This document shows, one piece after another, positions 33,401-42,165 of a stretch of 44,079 nucleotides of DNA. Source of the stretch: Profundicola sp964553105 (lineage in GTDB: Bacteria; Bacteroidota; Bacteroidia; Flavobacteriales; Weeksellaceae); assembly GCA_964553105.1 (NCBI GenBank), contig CAZKJO010000016.1, positions 1-44,079 on the forward strand. The letters run 5' to 3'. The notes beneath the pieces are model-generated. The model saw only the letters and a list, made by a program, of their open reading frames with translations, was not told where the DNA came from and searched no databases. Both the position numbers and the translations under genes were made by a program. Numbering within the stretch: the stretch's first letter is position 1; each line of letters opens with the position of its first letter.

Positions 33401-34942
33401 TTATAATGGAATATTCCCATGTTTTCTATCTGGTTTGTTAACTTTTTTATTTTCTAACATCGCAAATGCTTTGATTAACTTTTTGCGTGTTTGATTTGGT
33501 AAAATCACCTCATCTATAAATCCTCTTTCGGCTGCAGAATAAGGATTAGCAAATAACTCAGCATATTCAGCTTCTTTTTCTAACCATTTAGCTTGTTTGT
33601 CGTCTGCTTTAGCAATTTCATTTTTAAAGATGATCTCTGCAGCACCTTTAGCTCCCATTACTGCAATTTCAGCCGATGGCCAAGCATAGTTCATATCAGA
33701 ACCAATGTGTTTAGAGTTCATTACATCATATGCTCCTCCATAAGCTTTACGTGTAATTACCGTCACTCTAGGGACCGTTGCCTCACTAAACGCATAAAGT
33801 AATTTAGCTCCGTTTACGATAATTCCATTCCACTCTTGATCTGTACCTGGCAAGAATCCCGGAACATCTTCTAGCACCAATAATGGAATATTGAAACAAT
33901 CGCAGAACCTAACAAAACGAGCTGCTTTTTTAGAAGAGTTTACATCTAAAACTCCCGCTAAGAACATTGGATTATTCGCAACAATTCCGATGCTTTTTCC
34001 ACCTAAACGCGCAAAACCAACAATTATATTTTCAGCGTAATCTTTATGGATTTCGTAGAAAGAATCTTTATCAATAATTCCTTCAATCACAGCTTTCATA
34101 TCATAAGGCTTGTTCGCATTATCAGGAACAATATCCATTAATTCTTCGCGAATTTCTTCACCTAAAGTATATTCTAAAGATTCTGGTTTTTCCTTGTTGT
34201 TCTGTGGAATGTAGCTCAATAACTTTTTTAAGTCTTCTAAACATTCAACATCATTAACAGAAACCGTATGCGCTACTCCAGATTTAGTTGAATGCGTACT
34301 TGCACCTCCTAATTCTTCGGATGTAATTTCTTCGTTGGTTACTGTTTTAACAACGTTTGGACCTGTTACGAACATATAACTAGTATCCTGTACCATCATC
34401 GTGAAGTCGGTCATAGCTGGCGAGTAAACTGCTCCACCTGCACAAGGTCCCATAATGGCAGAAATTTGAGGAATCACTCCCGACGCTTGAACGTTGCGAT
34501 AGAATATATCTGCATATCCACCCAATGAGCGAACACCTTCTTGAATCCTAGCTCCACCCGAATCATTAAGACCAATCATAGGCGCACCAACATTCAAAGC
34601 CATATCCATCACTTTGCAGATTTTTTCCGCATGGGTTTCTGATAAAGACCCACCAAATACCGTAAAATCTTGTGCGAAAACATAAACCAATCTACCGTTG
34701 ATTGTTCCGTAACCGGTTACTACTCCATCGCCATAGAATTTTTGGTCTTCCATCCCGAAATCCTTGGTTCTATGTGTAACCAAAGCACCAATCTCTTCAA
34801 AAGAACCTTCGTCTAATAAATATAAAATTCGCTCACGAGCCGTTAATTTCTTCTTTTGATGCTGCTTTTCTATTCGTTTTTCTCCTCCGCCTAAATACGC
34901 AAGATCTAATTTCTCTTGTAATGTTTTTATCTTCGTTTTCAT
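33401..34942 (-). CDS. pccB: Acyl-CoA carboxylase carboxyltransferase (propionyl-CoA carboxylase beta type)
   Basis: A 513-residue carboxyltransferase that moves CO2 from carboxybiotin to an acyl-CoA, most likely propionyl-CoA. Two crotonase-type halves are visible. The N-half contains GGGEKRIEKQHQKKKLTARERI, GGSLSETHAEKICKVMD, LNDSGGARIQEG and GPCAGGAVYSPAMTDF. The C-half contains FVRFCDCFNIPLLVLEDVPGFLPGTDQE and RKAYGGAYDVMNSKHIG. The length is normal. It is third gene of a three-gene operon after the biotin carrier and biotin carboxylase, with 7 bases to the latter. A sodium-pumping methylmalonyl-CoA decarboxylase alpha subunit looks similar, but the linked biotin carboxylase argues for a carboxylase. 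Confidence 0.93.
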   Translation of the reverse strand: MKTKIKTLQEKLDLAYLGGGEKRIEKQHQKKKLTARERILYLLDEGSFEEIGALVTHRTKDFGMEDQKFYGDGVVTGYGTINGRLVYVFAQDFTVFGGSLSETHAEKICKVMDMALNVGAPMIGLNDSGGARIQEGVRSLGGYADIFYRNVQASGVIPQISAIMGPCAGGAVYSPAMTDFTMMVQDTSYMFVTGPNVVKTVTNEEITSEELGGASTHSTKSGVAHTVSVNDVECLEDLKKLLSYIPQNNKEKPESLEYTLGEEIREELMDIVPDNANKPYDMKAVIEGIIDKDSFYEIHKDYAENIIVGFARLGGKSIGIVANNPMFLAGVLDVNSSKKAARFVRFCDCFNIPLLVLEDVPGFLPGTDQEWNGIIVNGAKLLYAFSEATVPRVTVITRKAYGGAYDVMNSKHIGSDMNYAWPSAEIAVMGAKGAAEIIFKNEIAKADDKQAKWLEKEAEYAELFANPYSAAERGFIDEVILPNQTRKKLIKAFAMLENKKVNKPDRKHGNIPL

Positions 34943-34949
34943 TAAAATC

Positions 34950-36389
34950 TTATTTTGGTAAGCGAACTAATTTTTGATCTTTTAAATACTGATAAACAGC
35001 CATAAGCGCCGCTACTTCAGCCTCTTTTTCCGGCTCTATATGTAATGCTTCTGGCGTGTAATGGTCTTTCACAAAACCTGTATCATAATCACCACTCACA
35101 AAAGCTTCGTGCTGACAAACAAACTTCCCGAAAGATAAGGTTGTTTCAACACCCTCTACTTTATAAGCATCAATCGCCTCAATCATCTTAGCAATCGCTT
35201 CTTCTCTATTTTCACCATAAGTAATTAACTTAGAAATCATTGGATCATAGTAAATTGGAATTTCCATTCCTTCTTCAAATCCATTATCCACTCTAATTCC
35301 TTCACCTTGAGGTAACTTATAAGTTTCTAAAACACCTACGCTCGGCAAGAAGTCTTTTACTGGATCTTCTGCATAAACTCTTAATTCTAGTGCATGTCCT
35401 TTAAAAGTCAAGTCCTCTTGTGCGAATGCTAATTTTTCTCCTCTCGCAATTCTAATTTGTAATTCCACCAAATCCTTTCCGGTAATCATTTCTGTCACTG
35501 GATGCTCAACTTGCAGACGTGTATTCATTTCTAGGAAATAAAAATCTAAATTTCCATCGATTAAAAACTCAACGGTTCCAGCACCTACATAGTCACAAGC
35601 CTTAGCAACTGCAACTGCAGCCTTACCCATTTCGGCTCTCTTTTCTGGCGTTAAAACACTAGAAGGAGCTTCCTCAACTACTTTCTGATGACGTCTTTGA
35701 ACACTACATTCGCGTTCGAAAAGATGAACCACATTTCCATGCTCATCGGCTAATACTTGAATCTCGATATGACGTGGAGAGCTAACATATTTTTCAATAA
35801 AAATTGAACCATCCCCAAAAGCCGAAGTAGCTTCAGAAATCGCACGATTCATTTGAGATTCTAAGTCCTCTTCTTTCTCAACTACGCGCATTCCTTTTCC
35901 ACCTCCACCAGCAGATGCTTTAATTAAAATCGGGAATCCAATCTCTTTGGCTATAGAACGAGCTTTTTCTACATCTGTAATAGCTTCATCAATACCCGGA
36001 ACCATTGGAATATCATAGTGACTCACAGCTTCTTTAGCTGCCAACTTACTTCCCATTACTCGAATAGCATGTGGTTTTGGACCGATGAAAGTAATTCCGC
36101 TAGCTGTAACTTTTTCTGCAAAATCAGCGTTTTCACTTAAGAACCCATAACCCGGATGAATCCCATCTACGTTTAATGATTTGGCGACTTCTAAAATTTT
36201 ATCTGCGCGCAAGTAAGATTCTGAAGAAGGAGCTTCTCCAATACAAACTGCCTCATCAGCAAATTTAACATGAGGCGCGTTTCTATCCGCTACAGAATAA
36301 ACCGCTACGGTTTTAATTCCCATTTTCCTGGCAGACTTCATGACTCTCATCGCGATTTCACCACGATTTGCTACTAATATCTTTCTCAT
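34950..36389 (-). CDS. Biotin carboxylase subunit of acyl-CoA carboxylase
   Basis: A 479-residue AccC/PccA-type ATP-grasp enzyme that carboxylates biotin with ATP and bicarbonate. Features: KILVANRGEIAMRVM at the N-terminus, the HPGYGFLSEN block, the glycine-rich ATP loop KASAGGGGKGMRVV (about 158-171), EKYVSSPRHIEIQVLAD, the ECSVQRRHQKVVEEAPS loop, and the MNTRLQVEHPVTE active site with the catalytic Arg-Gln-Val-Glu. The C-terminus is about 30 residues longer than bacterial AccC and ends without a biotin domain; the biotin carrier is the separate upstream gene. The gap to it is 6 bases. Confidence 0.95.
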   Translation of the reverse strand: MRKILVANRGEIAMRVMKSARKMGIKTVAVYSVADRNAPHVKFADEAVCIGEAPSSESYLRADKILEVAKSLNVDGIHPGYGFLSENADFAEKVTASGITFIGPKPHAIRVMGSKLAAKEAVSHYDIPMVPGIDEAITDVEKARSIAKEIGFPILIKASAGGGGKGMRVVEKEEDLESQMNRAISEATSAFGDGSIFIEKYVSSPRHIEIQVLADEHGNVVHLFERECSVQRRHQKVVEEAPSSVLTPEKRAEMGKAAVAVAKACDYVGAGTVEFLIDGNLDFYFLEMNTRLQVEHPVTEMITGKDLVELQIRIARGEKLAFAQEDLTFKGHALELRVYAEDPVKDFLPSVGVLETYKLPQGEGIRVDNGFEEGMEIPIYYDPMISKLITYGENREEAIAKMIEAIDAYKVEGVETTLSFGKFVCQHEAFVSGDYDTGFVKDHYTPEALHIEPEKEAEVAALMAVYQYLKDQKLVRLPK

Positions 36390-36395
36390 ACTTGC

Positions 36396-36881
36396 TTATT
36401 CGAATTCAATCATTAAATATTTCTTTTCAATCGCTTGACCTTTGCTCACGTGAATTTCTTTAATTACCCCATCTCTTGGCGAAGAAATTACATTTTCCAT
36501 TTTCATAGCTTCTAAGATCAATAGAGATTGTCCTTCGGTCACTTCATCGCCAACATTCACCATGATGTCGAAAATTAGACCAGGCATTGGTGCATGAACA
36601 GAATTCACTTTTTTGCTCTCACCAACCTCAAATCCTAAATCTTTGATGAGTTGATCCAACGCATCGGAAATATCGACTTGATATAGGTTTCCATTTACCT
36701 CAACAGCATATATTTTCTGATGAAAGTTGGAGTCCAACATTTTAATCTTATATGATTTATGGTCTTTAAGCAGGTGAAAATTCGTTTCATCTAGTGCTAA
36801 AACGTCTAATTCTTCTGCATCTTTTGGAGTAAGCGAATAGCTATATTCATCGTTTACTTTAAGAGAAAAGTTGTCTTGCAT
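36396..36881 (-). CDS. Biotin carboxyl carrier protein of acyl-CoA carboxylase
   Basis: A 161-residue protein whose last ~70 residues form a biotinyl domain with the biotinylated lysine K127 in EAMKMEN. The stretch APMPGLIFDIMVNVGDEVTEGQ is the usual opening of the domain. The first ~90 residues resemble the BT-domain-like region of PccA (YKIKMLDSNFHQKIYAVEVNGNLYQVDI), so this operon looks like a propionyl-CoA carboxylase alpha chain split into two genes. An in-frame TTG two codons upstream (36887) exists, but the ATG at 36881 is preferred. It is the first gene of the operon. Likely roles are propionate and odd-chain or branched amino-acid breakdown to methylmalonyl-CoA. Confidence 0.93.
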   Translation of the reverse strand: MQDNFSLKVNDEYSYSLTPKDAEELDVLALDETNFHLLKDHKSYKIKMLDSNFHQKIYAVEVNGNLYQVDISDALDQLIKDLGFEVGESKKVNSVHAPMPGLIFDIMVNVGDEVTEGQSLLILEAMKMENVISSPRDGVIKEIHVSKGQAIEKKYLMIEFE

Positions 36882-37199
36882 GTGCAAATATTTATGTAAT
36901 GAAAGAAATGGAAATCACTTCTTAATTGGTTAATTCTAAAGAACGTCCAAGTTAATTAATAAAATTAAATTATTAAATGAATCGTCTTTATTTTTAAAAA
37001 AATTGGATGAGATTGATCTGATTTAAAGTCGTTATATCTTATTCGTTTGTTTATCTTAAAAGCATATATTTCCTTTAAATATGATTATTAAATGTACTTT
37101 TGCCTTGCAAAACCACATCCATAGGATGATGCTCAAGTATAAATTCTGTCCATTTGTTTTTCAGAATACTTGTAGCTAATAGTCTAAAATCATTTTCTA
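36882..37199. other. Divergent intergenic region (318 bases)
   Basis: AT-rich spacer between the carboxylase operon (minus) and the large membrane protein gene (plus). A TACTTTTG box at 37095-37102 fits the -7 consensus for the plus-strand gene, about 100 bases before its ATG, but no TTG lies at the expected distance. A small CATCC-ATA-GGATG hairpin lies around 37117-37129. No tRNA, convincing small ORF or repeat was seen. Confidence 0.5.
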
Positions 37200-39287
37200 A
37201 TGCCCCTGCACAAGAGTCATATTAACAAATCTAGCTTAGAGGATATTTTCTCCACTTATTTCACAAAAAATCAAGGTTGGGATTTAGTAAACGACCAAGT
37301 GAATTTATTGGTTTTAATTGTAAACACGATTCGCCCAAAGAAAGACACAGCCAAGGTTGGGTTAGAAAAACTCATTAAGATTTTAGAGGAGAATCAGGAT
37401 TATAAAGAGAGTTTTAAGAATTATTTAGACACCCTGTTCAAGAATCGTTTCTTTACAGAAATGATTACAGATGTTGGACTTCCGTCTGTAGAAAGTTTTG
37501 GGCGAGAGTTTAGAAAAAGGCTAACAGATAAAATTCTTCCTGAAACCTCTGACTCTCGAAAAATGAGATATTTGTTTAAGCAAGTATTTCACCAGAAAAA
37601 TGATTTTCAATGGGTTACATCTATAGATTACAATCAATTAGTTCGTTTATTTGATGTTTTGGAAGTGCCAGAAATCGATACTTCTTTTGAACAAGAAGGA
37701 AGTATGTGGCAAATTTATTATTCGGTGGTTGTGATTGCATTGCGCGCAAGTGGATCGGCTTTAGAAAAAGATATTGTCAACCTTACGCCCTCTTATCAAA
37801 ACAAGAATTCTCCCTTTGTTGCATTGTATCGAGAAATTGAGGATTTGTGGGATAAAGCGAGTTCCAACAACGAATTAAAGAGCAAGGATGATGAGGACTA
37901 CAAGCAGATTTATGTCTTACTCCAGCAGTGTAAAAACTATTTAGCGAAGGCTTATAAAGGTAGTGAGACCTATGGAATTACCCTACAAACCAATCGAGAT
38001 ATAAATAGAATTCGAGAGCAATTAAATCGTATTGAGTTGATGCTTCCTTTGCTTGTGAGAGAAGAGGAAGACATCAAAAACATTAAATTAACTCATTTGT
38101 TTTATGTTTTGATGGAGATTCACTCAAGCCGTAAAAAGCTAATGGAATTCGTGTCGGATTCAACTAGGTTGGTGGCGTCAGAAATAAGTTCGCATAAAGC
38201 AAAAACAGGAGAGAAATATATTTCCTCTAGCCGAAAAGAATATTGGAAAATGCTCTACACCGCTTTAGGTGGTGGATTTATTGTTGGTATTTTATGTATC
38301 ATTAAATTATTACTTACTGACTTGCAGGTGAGTGATTTTGGGCATGCTTTCTTTTACTCGCTTAACTATTCCATTGGATTCATAATCTTATATTTAATGG
38401 GATTCACCTTAGCGACCAAGCAGCCTGCCATGACAGCTTCTACATTGGTGGACTTGATAGAAAAGGGAATCAATCTCGATGTAAAGGCAAGGTATCGTTA
38501 TAGGGCTTTTGCTGTTTATTTCTCGCAATTATTTAGAACTCAATTCATTGCTTTTGTAGGTAACGTGGTAATGGCCATGGCAGTGGCGTCGTTGGGTGTG
38601 TTTATTATATATTTACTCACTGGAAATGACATTAGCATTAAGGCGTGGCCTAAATTATTGTATAATCTAAACCCAACAACATCAAAAGCATTATTCCATG
38701 CTGCGATTGCAGGTGTATTTTTATTTGTATCGGGGATTATAGCTGGTCAAGTAGCCAATCGCAATAAGTTTTATGGGATTTCAAAAAGACTCGCAGACAA
38801 TCCCACCATTAAATGGACTTTTGGTTTGCAACGTGCAGAGAAATTAAAAACCTGGTATGACAACAAATGGCCAGGCGTGATTTCTAACCTATGGTTTGGT
38901 ATTTTTATGGGATCCACCGCTTCTATTGGAGCATTTCTTGGTTTAGACCTAGACATTCGACACATAACATTTGCTGCTGGAAATTTTGGTTTAGCCTTAT
39001 TCGGTTCGCAGGCAGAAATCTCTACCGAAACCTGGATTTGGTCTATTCTTGGTATTGGATTGATTGGATTTATGAACTTTATCGTCAGCTTTGGACTTTC
39101 TTTATTATTGGCTTTTAAATCCAAGAACGTTCCGTTAAAAGAATTAAAGCCATTGAGCTTATCGGTTATTCAGGAGATCAAAACACATCCCACAAGTTTC
39201 CTATTTCCTGTGTATATAGATAAAAAGAATGACAAACTTTCAGAAAAAGTTAAAGAAACTATTGATAAAAATTCTTCTAATTCCTAG
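37200..39287 (+). CDS. Large membrane protein of the 'site-specific recombinase' (Gcr) family
   Basis: A 695-residue protein matching, by overall layout, the family catalogued as site-specific recombinase (Gcr-type, SpecificRecomb). Residues 1-345 are soluble and helical, with segments such as REQLNRIELMLPLLVREEEDIKNIKLTHLFYVLMEIHSSRK. From about 355 to 640 there are several hydrophobic helices (GGGFIVGILCIIKLLL, FFYSLNYSIGFIILYLMGFTLATKQPAMTAS, VVMAMAVASLGVFIIYLL, LIGFMNFIVSFGLSLLLAF). I see no tyrosine- or serine-recombinase catalytic motif, so the family name is probably a historic misnomer and the protein is more likely an envelope or transport protein. Function is unknown. It is a single gene. 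Confidence 0.8.
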   Translation: MPLHKSHINKSSLEDIFSTYFTKNQGWDLVNDQVNLLVLIVNTIRPKKDTAKVGLEKLIKILEENQDYKESFKNYLDTLFKNRFFTEMITDVGLPSVESFGREFRKRLTDKILPETSDSRKMRYLFKQVFHQKNDFQWVTSIDYNQLVRLFDVLEVPEIDTSFEQEGSMWQIYYSVVVIALRASGSALEKDIVNLTPSYQNKNSPFVALYREIEDLWDKASSNNELKSKDDEDYKQIYVLLQQCKNYLAKAYKGSETYGITLQTNRDINRIREQLNRIELMLPLLVREEEDIKNIKLTHLFYVLMEIHSSRKKLMEFVSDSTRLVASEISSHKAKTGEKYISSSRKEYWKMLYTALGGGFIVGILCIIKLLLTDLQVSDFGHAFFYSLNYSIGFIILYLMGFTLATKQPAMTASTLVDLIEKGINLDVKARYRYRAFAVYFSQLFRTQFIAFVGNVVMAMAVASLGVFIIYLLTGNDISIKAWPKLLYNLNPTTSKALFHAAIAGVFLFVSGIIAGQVANRNKFYGISKRLADNPTIKWTFGLQRAEKLKTWYDNKWPGVISNLWFGIFMGSTASIGAFLGLDLDIRHITFAAGNFGLALFGSQAEISTETWIWSILGIGLIGFMNFIVSFGLSLLLAFKSKNVPLKELKPLSLSVIQEIKTHPTSFLFPVYIDKKNDKLSEKVKETIDKNSSNS

Positions 39288-39433
39288 CTCGTTCAGCTCA
39301 CAAAGACATAGTTTTAAGTAACTCAAGTTACGCCTCTCGATAAGCGCTTTCTATATCTTCGCAACTTCAATTTAGAGAAAAAATTAAATTATTTTTGAAT
39401 CTAAATTAATATGTACAAAAAAAATAAAGATAT

Positions 39434-39997
39434 ATGTTAGAGTTTTTAAAACAGCCATGGCCTTGGTATGTGGCAGGTCCATTAATTGGATTAACAGTGC
39501 CTTTCTTATTGCTTATTGGCAACAAGTCTTTTGGGATAAGTTCTTCCCTAAGACATACTTGTGCAGCTTGTATTCCGAATAAAATACCTTTCTTCGATTA
39601 TGATTGGAAAAAGGAAATATGGAACTTATTTTTTGTTGGTGGAATCGTATTAGGAGGTTTTATCGCATTTCTCCTTTTAAATAATCCAGAAAATATAGTC
39701 GTTGCATCCTCGTTAACAGAGTACTTAAGTCAATTTGGTATTAGCACGGAACAAGGTTATGAACCAACAGAAATTTTCTCTTGGGAAGGATTATTTACTT
39801 TAAGAGGTTTTATACTTCTTGTCGTGGGTGGTTTCTTGGTTGGATTTGGAACCAGATATGCTGGTGGCTGCACGAGCGGTCACTCTATTATGGGCTTATC
39901 TAATCTGCAATGGCCTTCTTTGGTAGCTACTATTTTCTTCATGTTAGGTGGGATTTTTATGACACACTTAATCTTACCTTTAATCTTAAACCTATAA
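39434..39997 (+). CDS. YeeE/YedE-family sulfur transport protein, first half
   Basis: A 187-residue inner-membrane protein of the YeeE/YedE (TsuA-like) family, known for thiosulfate or other sulfur-compound uptake. Hydrophobic helices lie at about 11-30, 66-83, 121-139 and 162-185. The hallmark GFGTRYAGGCTSGHSIMGLSNLQWPSL contains the conserved C146. A further HTCAACIPNK pair (C43, C46) follows helix 1. The family's full-length form is about twice this size, and here it is split into two genes, the second starting 4 bases after this one. A TATTTTTG box at 39390-39397 could be its -7 element, with TTC rather than TTG 21 bases upstream. Confidence 0.92.
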   Translation: MLEFLKQPWPWYVAGPLIGLTVPFLLLIGNKSFGISSSLRHTCAACIPNKIPFFDYDWKKEIWNLFFVGGIVLGGFIAFLLLNNPENIVVASSLTEYLSQFGISTEQGYEPTEIFSWEGLFTLRGFILLVVGGFLVGFGTRYAGGCTSGHSIMGLSNLQWPSLVATIFFMLGGIFMTHLILPLILNL

Positions 39998-40001
39998 TCA
40001 G

Positions 40002-40484
40002 ATGAATTTACAAGACAAAACATTAAGAGACGGAACAGACTGTGTAAACGAAAGTGAGCAAAAGCATCCATGGTGGTATAATTTAAAATATCTTTTATTG
40101 GGTATTTGGTTTGGGGTCATCATTGTAAAAGCTGAGTTAGTAAGTTGGTTTAGAATCCAAGAAATGTTCAGATTTGAATCATTTCATATGTATGGGGTGA
40201 TTGGATCTGCTGTAGTTATAGGAATAATTTCTGTATTGATTATTAAGAAATTTAATTTAAAAACCATTTATGGAGAAAGCGTCAAAATCAGTCCTAAAGA
40301 GTTTAGAAAAGGGCAAATTTTCGGTGGTTTCATATTTGGATTAGGCTGGGCAATGACAGGAGCTTGTCCGGGACCACTTTTTGCTAATTTCGGATATGGA
40401 TATACGGTAATCATTGTCACCATCTTGAGTGCTGTACTCGGCACCTTTGTTTATGGTAAGTACAAAGATCATCTACCCAATTAA
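40002..40484 (+). CDS. YeeE/YedE-family sulfur transport protein, second half (DUF6691 type)
   Basis: A 160-residue membrane protein forming a pair with the preceding gene. Helices lie near 29-44, 64-81, 105-120 and 133-151. The conserved GFIFGLGWAMTGACPGPLFANFGYG contains C122, equivalent to the cysteine of the first half. A cytoplasmic or periplasmic N-terminal segment carries one more Cys (C14). Together the two halves would form a YeeE-like channel for sulfur species. No rhodanese, sulfide:quinone reductase or metallo-beta-lactamase gene is adjacent. It is followed by a strong terminator. Confidence 0.92.
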   Translation: MNLQDKTLRDGTDCVNESEQKHPWWYNLKYLLLGIWFGVIIVKAELVSWFRIQEMFRFESFHMYGVIGSAVVIGIISVLIIKKFNLKTIYGESVKISPKEFRKGQIFGGFIFGLGWAMTGACPGPLFANFGYGYTVIIVTILSAVLGTFVYGKYKDHLPN

Positions 40485-40508
40485 AAGAGATATCGTTTAA
40501 TAATCCTA

Positions 40509-40539
40509 AAGTGAGAATGTTTAGTTCTCACTTTTTTTT
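40509..40539 (+). terminator. Terminator of the YeeE/YedE operon
   Basis: AAGTGAGAA and TTCTCACTT form a perfect 9-base-pair stem with a 7-base loop and are followed by a T-run. It lies 25 bases after the stop codon of the second half gene and just before the patatin gene. Confidence 0.9.
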
Positions 40540-40551
40540 ATCTTTAGACTT

Positions 40552-41331
40552 ATGTATGAAGACAATAAAATCGGTTTAGTTCTTTCGGGTGGTGGCTACA
40601 GAGGTGCGGCACACATTGGAGTATTTAAAGCCATGGCTGAGCGTAATATCACGCCCAGTTTTATTTCAGGGACAAGTGCCGGCGCAATTATAGGAGCTTT
40701 GTATGCTGCAGGACTCGACTGGAACGATATATTTTATTTTTTCAAAGAAGCCAATGTTGTTTCCTATAAAAATTATACTTTCCAAAAGGCAGGCTTATTA
40801 GACAGCACCAAGTTCGTACCTCTATTCTCTGACATTTTCAAGGAAGATAGCTTTGAATCTTTAGAGATTCCACTTTTTGTTGGTACAACCGATTTATTGG
40901 AAGCCAAAACGAGATTTTATTTTGAAGGTGAATTAATTTTGCCCTTAATTGCTTCGGCTTCAATTCCTGGGGTGTTTTCACCAGTCAAGTTTAAAAACAG
41001 ATTGTTATGCGATGGAGGTGTCACTAATAATTTACCCGTAGAACCTCTGATTCCATTGTCTGATGATATTATTGGAGTATATGTAAATCCACTTCAAGAA
41101 ATATCAGACAAGAATCTAAAAAGTACTCGCAGCGTATTGCTTAGATCTTACTTAATCATGAGAAATGCTATTTCAAAAAAGAATTTAAATCAATGTGATG
41201 TACTAATCGCTCCTAAAGCTTTGAATAGTTTTAATGTTTTATCTAAATCCAATTTAGATCAGATATTCAACATGGGATACGAAGAAGCTTGCATTCAATT
41301 AGATAGCTTCTTGAAAGACAAGTTAGTTTAA
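40552..41331 (+). CDS. Patatin-like phospholipase
   Basis: A 259-residue patatin-family lipase of the RssA/YlbK type. The oxyanion-hole motif SGGGYRG (12-18), nucleophile elbow GTSAG (S42) and catalytic Asp in DGG (D154) are all present, forming a Ser-Asp dyad. There is no signal peptide, so it is predicted to act in the cytoplasm or at the inner membrane face on phospholipids or lysophospholipids. The length is usual for the short bacterial form, and no extra beta-barrel (PlpD type) is fused. The start ATG at 40552 is close behind the terminator of the previous operon, so its own promoter must lie within the hairpin region or it is read through. Confidence 0.92.
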   Translation: MYEDNKIGLVLSGGGYRGAAHIGVFKAMAERNITPSFISGTSAGAIIGALYAAGLDWNDIFYFFKEANVVSYKNYTFQKAGLLDSTKFVPLFSDIFKEDSFESLEIPLFVGTTDLLEAKTRFYFEGELILPLIASASIPGVFSPVKFKNRLLCDGGVTNNLPVEPLIPLSDDIIGVYVNPLQEISDKNLKSTRSVLLRSYLIMRNAISKKNLNQCDVLIAPKALNSFNVLSKSNLDQIFNMGYEEACIQLDSFLKDKLV

Positions 41332-41337
41332 ATAAAA

Positions 41338-41370
41338 AAACTATCCATTTAAAAATAAAATAGATAGTTT
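41338..41370. terminator. Bidirectional terminator between patatin and DUF3365 genes
   Basis: AAACTATCCATTT and AAATAGATAGTTT pair with one mismatch around a short A-rich loop. Both flanks are A- or T-rich, so it can serve the two convergent genes (stops at 41331 and 41400). Confidence 0.7.
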
Positions 41371-41399
41371 ATTAGATTAATTTTTATTTTAAAATCAAC

Positions 41400-42005
41400 C
41401 TAGGGTGTGTTTTTCATCATTTCTATCACCCAAATACCACGAAGCTGATTGTCTTTATAACCGATTGCCTTATCATCAGGGTATAATTCTTGAATTTTAG
41501 CATAAGTTTCTTCAGACATTTCTTTTCCTGGGGTTCCATGACATTGTAAACACATAGCATTGGTAACAATAGGATAATAAGCCTTTGGAGTTTTACTCGT
41601 TGGCTCCAATAAAGGCATAGGTTTTTCTCCATATTTCAGTTGATTTTTAACCAAATCCATATAATCTAATTGTGCATGACTGGCTTCATTATCAGGATTT
41701 CTGTTTTTATCTGAAACACGAGAAATCTTGACATTATGAACTTTAGATAAACTATCGGTAATGGGAATAGCTTCTACTGAACAAAACTCTAAAGCATGGA
41801 TAGGTCCACCTTCTTGCAATTTAGCCATCAATTGACTTCCCAAAGCTTTTTGAGAGTTCATGGCAATTTCTTGTCCTTTGGTTAAGAAATCGGTTGTGTC
41901 ATCGATTTCGGAAGTATTTATTTCTTGTGTAGAGCTATTTTCATCTTTCTTTTCACAAGACAGAATAAAAAAGCTAAGTAGACTGAAGATAATTAGGTTT
42001 TTCAT
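41400..42005 (-). CDS. DUF3365 (Tll0287-like) c-type haem lipoprotein
   Basis: A 201-residue protein with a lipoprotein signal (ILSC, C17), an acidic linker and a Tll0287-like domain (about 40-200). One haem-binding CLQCH (C152-H156) in NAMCLQCHGTPG is present, and ALEFCSVEAIPITDSLS, VSDKNRNPDNEAS and the closing GDNQLRGIW-like segment KDNQLRGIWVIE are typical. It should be exported and matured by the cytochrome c machinery, then anchored in the envelope. Some relatives are fused to signalling proteins; this one is free-standing. A redox or haem-sensing role is inference. Confidence 0.9.
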   Translation of the reverse strand: MKNLIIFSLLSFFILSCEKKDENSSTQEINTSEIDDTTDFLTKGQEIAMNSQKALGSQLMAKLQEGGPIHALEFCSVEAIPITDSLSKVHNVKISRVSDKNRNPDNEASHAQLDYMDLVKNQLKYGEKPMPLLEPTSKTPKAYYPIVTNAMCLQCHGTPGKEMSEETYAKIQELYPDDKAIGYKDNQLRGIWVIEMMKNTP

Positions 42006-42165
42006 GAATTCAATTTTGATGAGTTATCTAGTTATCAAATAAAGTTAAAACTATTTTTTAATTTTATCCGTAGCATGAATCACAATTGAAATTAAAATTT
42101 AGTTGATGGAGATAGAAATGATGCTTAACTTTAAATAAATTTGAGCAAGATTCAAGATAAAATAG

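Noticed and set aside
37200..39287. Mobile element recombinase
   Set aside because: The family name suggests this, but there are no catalytic recombinase motifs, no inverted repeats or attachment sites nearby, and the protein is mostly membrane-embedded.
39317..39332. GTAAC-TCAA-GTTAC hairpin after the large membrane protein gene as a terminator
   Set aside because: The stem is short and no T-run follows, so it does not meet the usual requirements of an intrinsic terminator.
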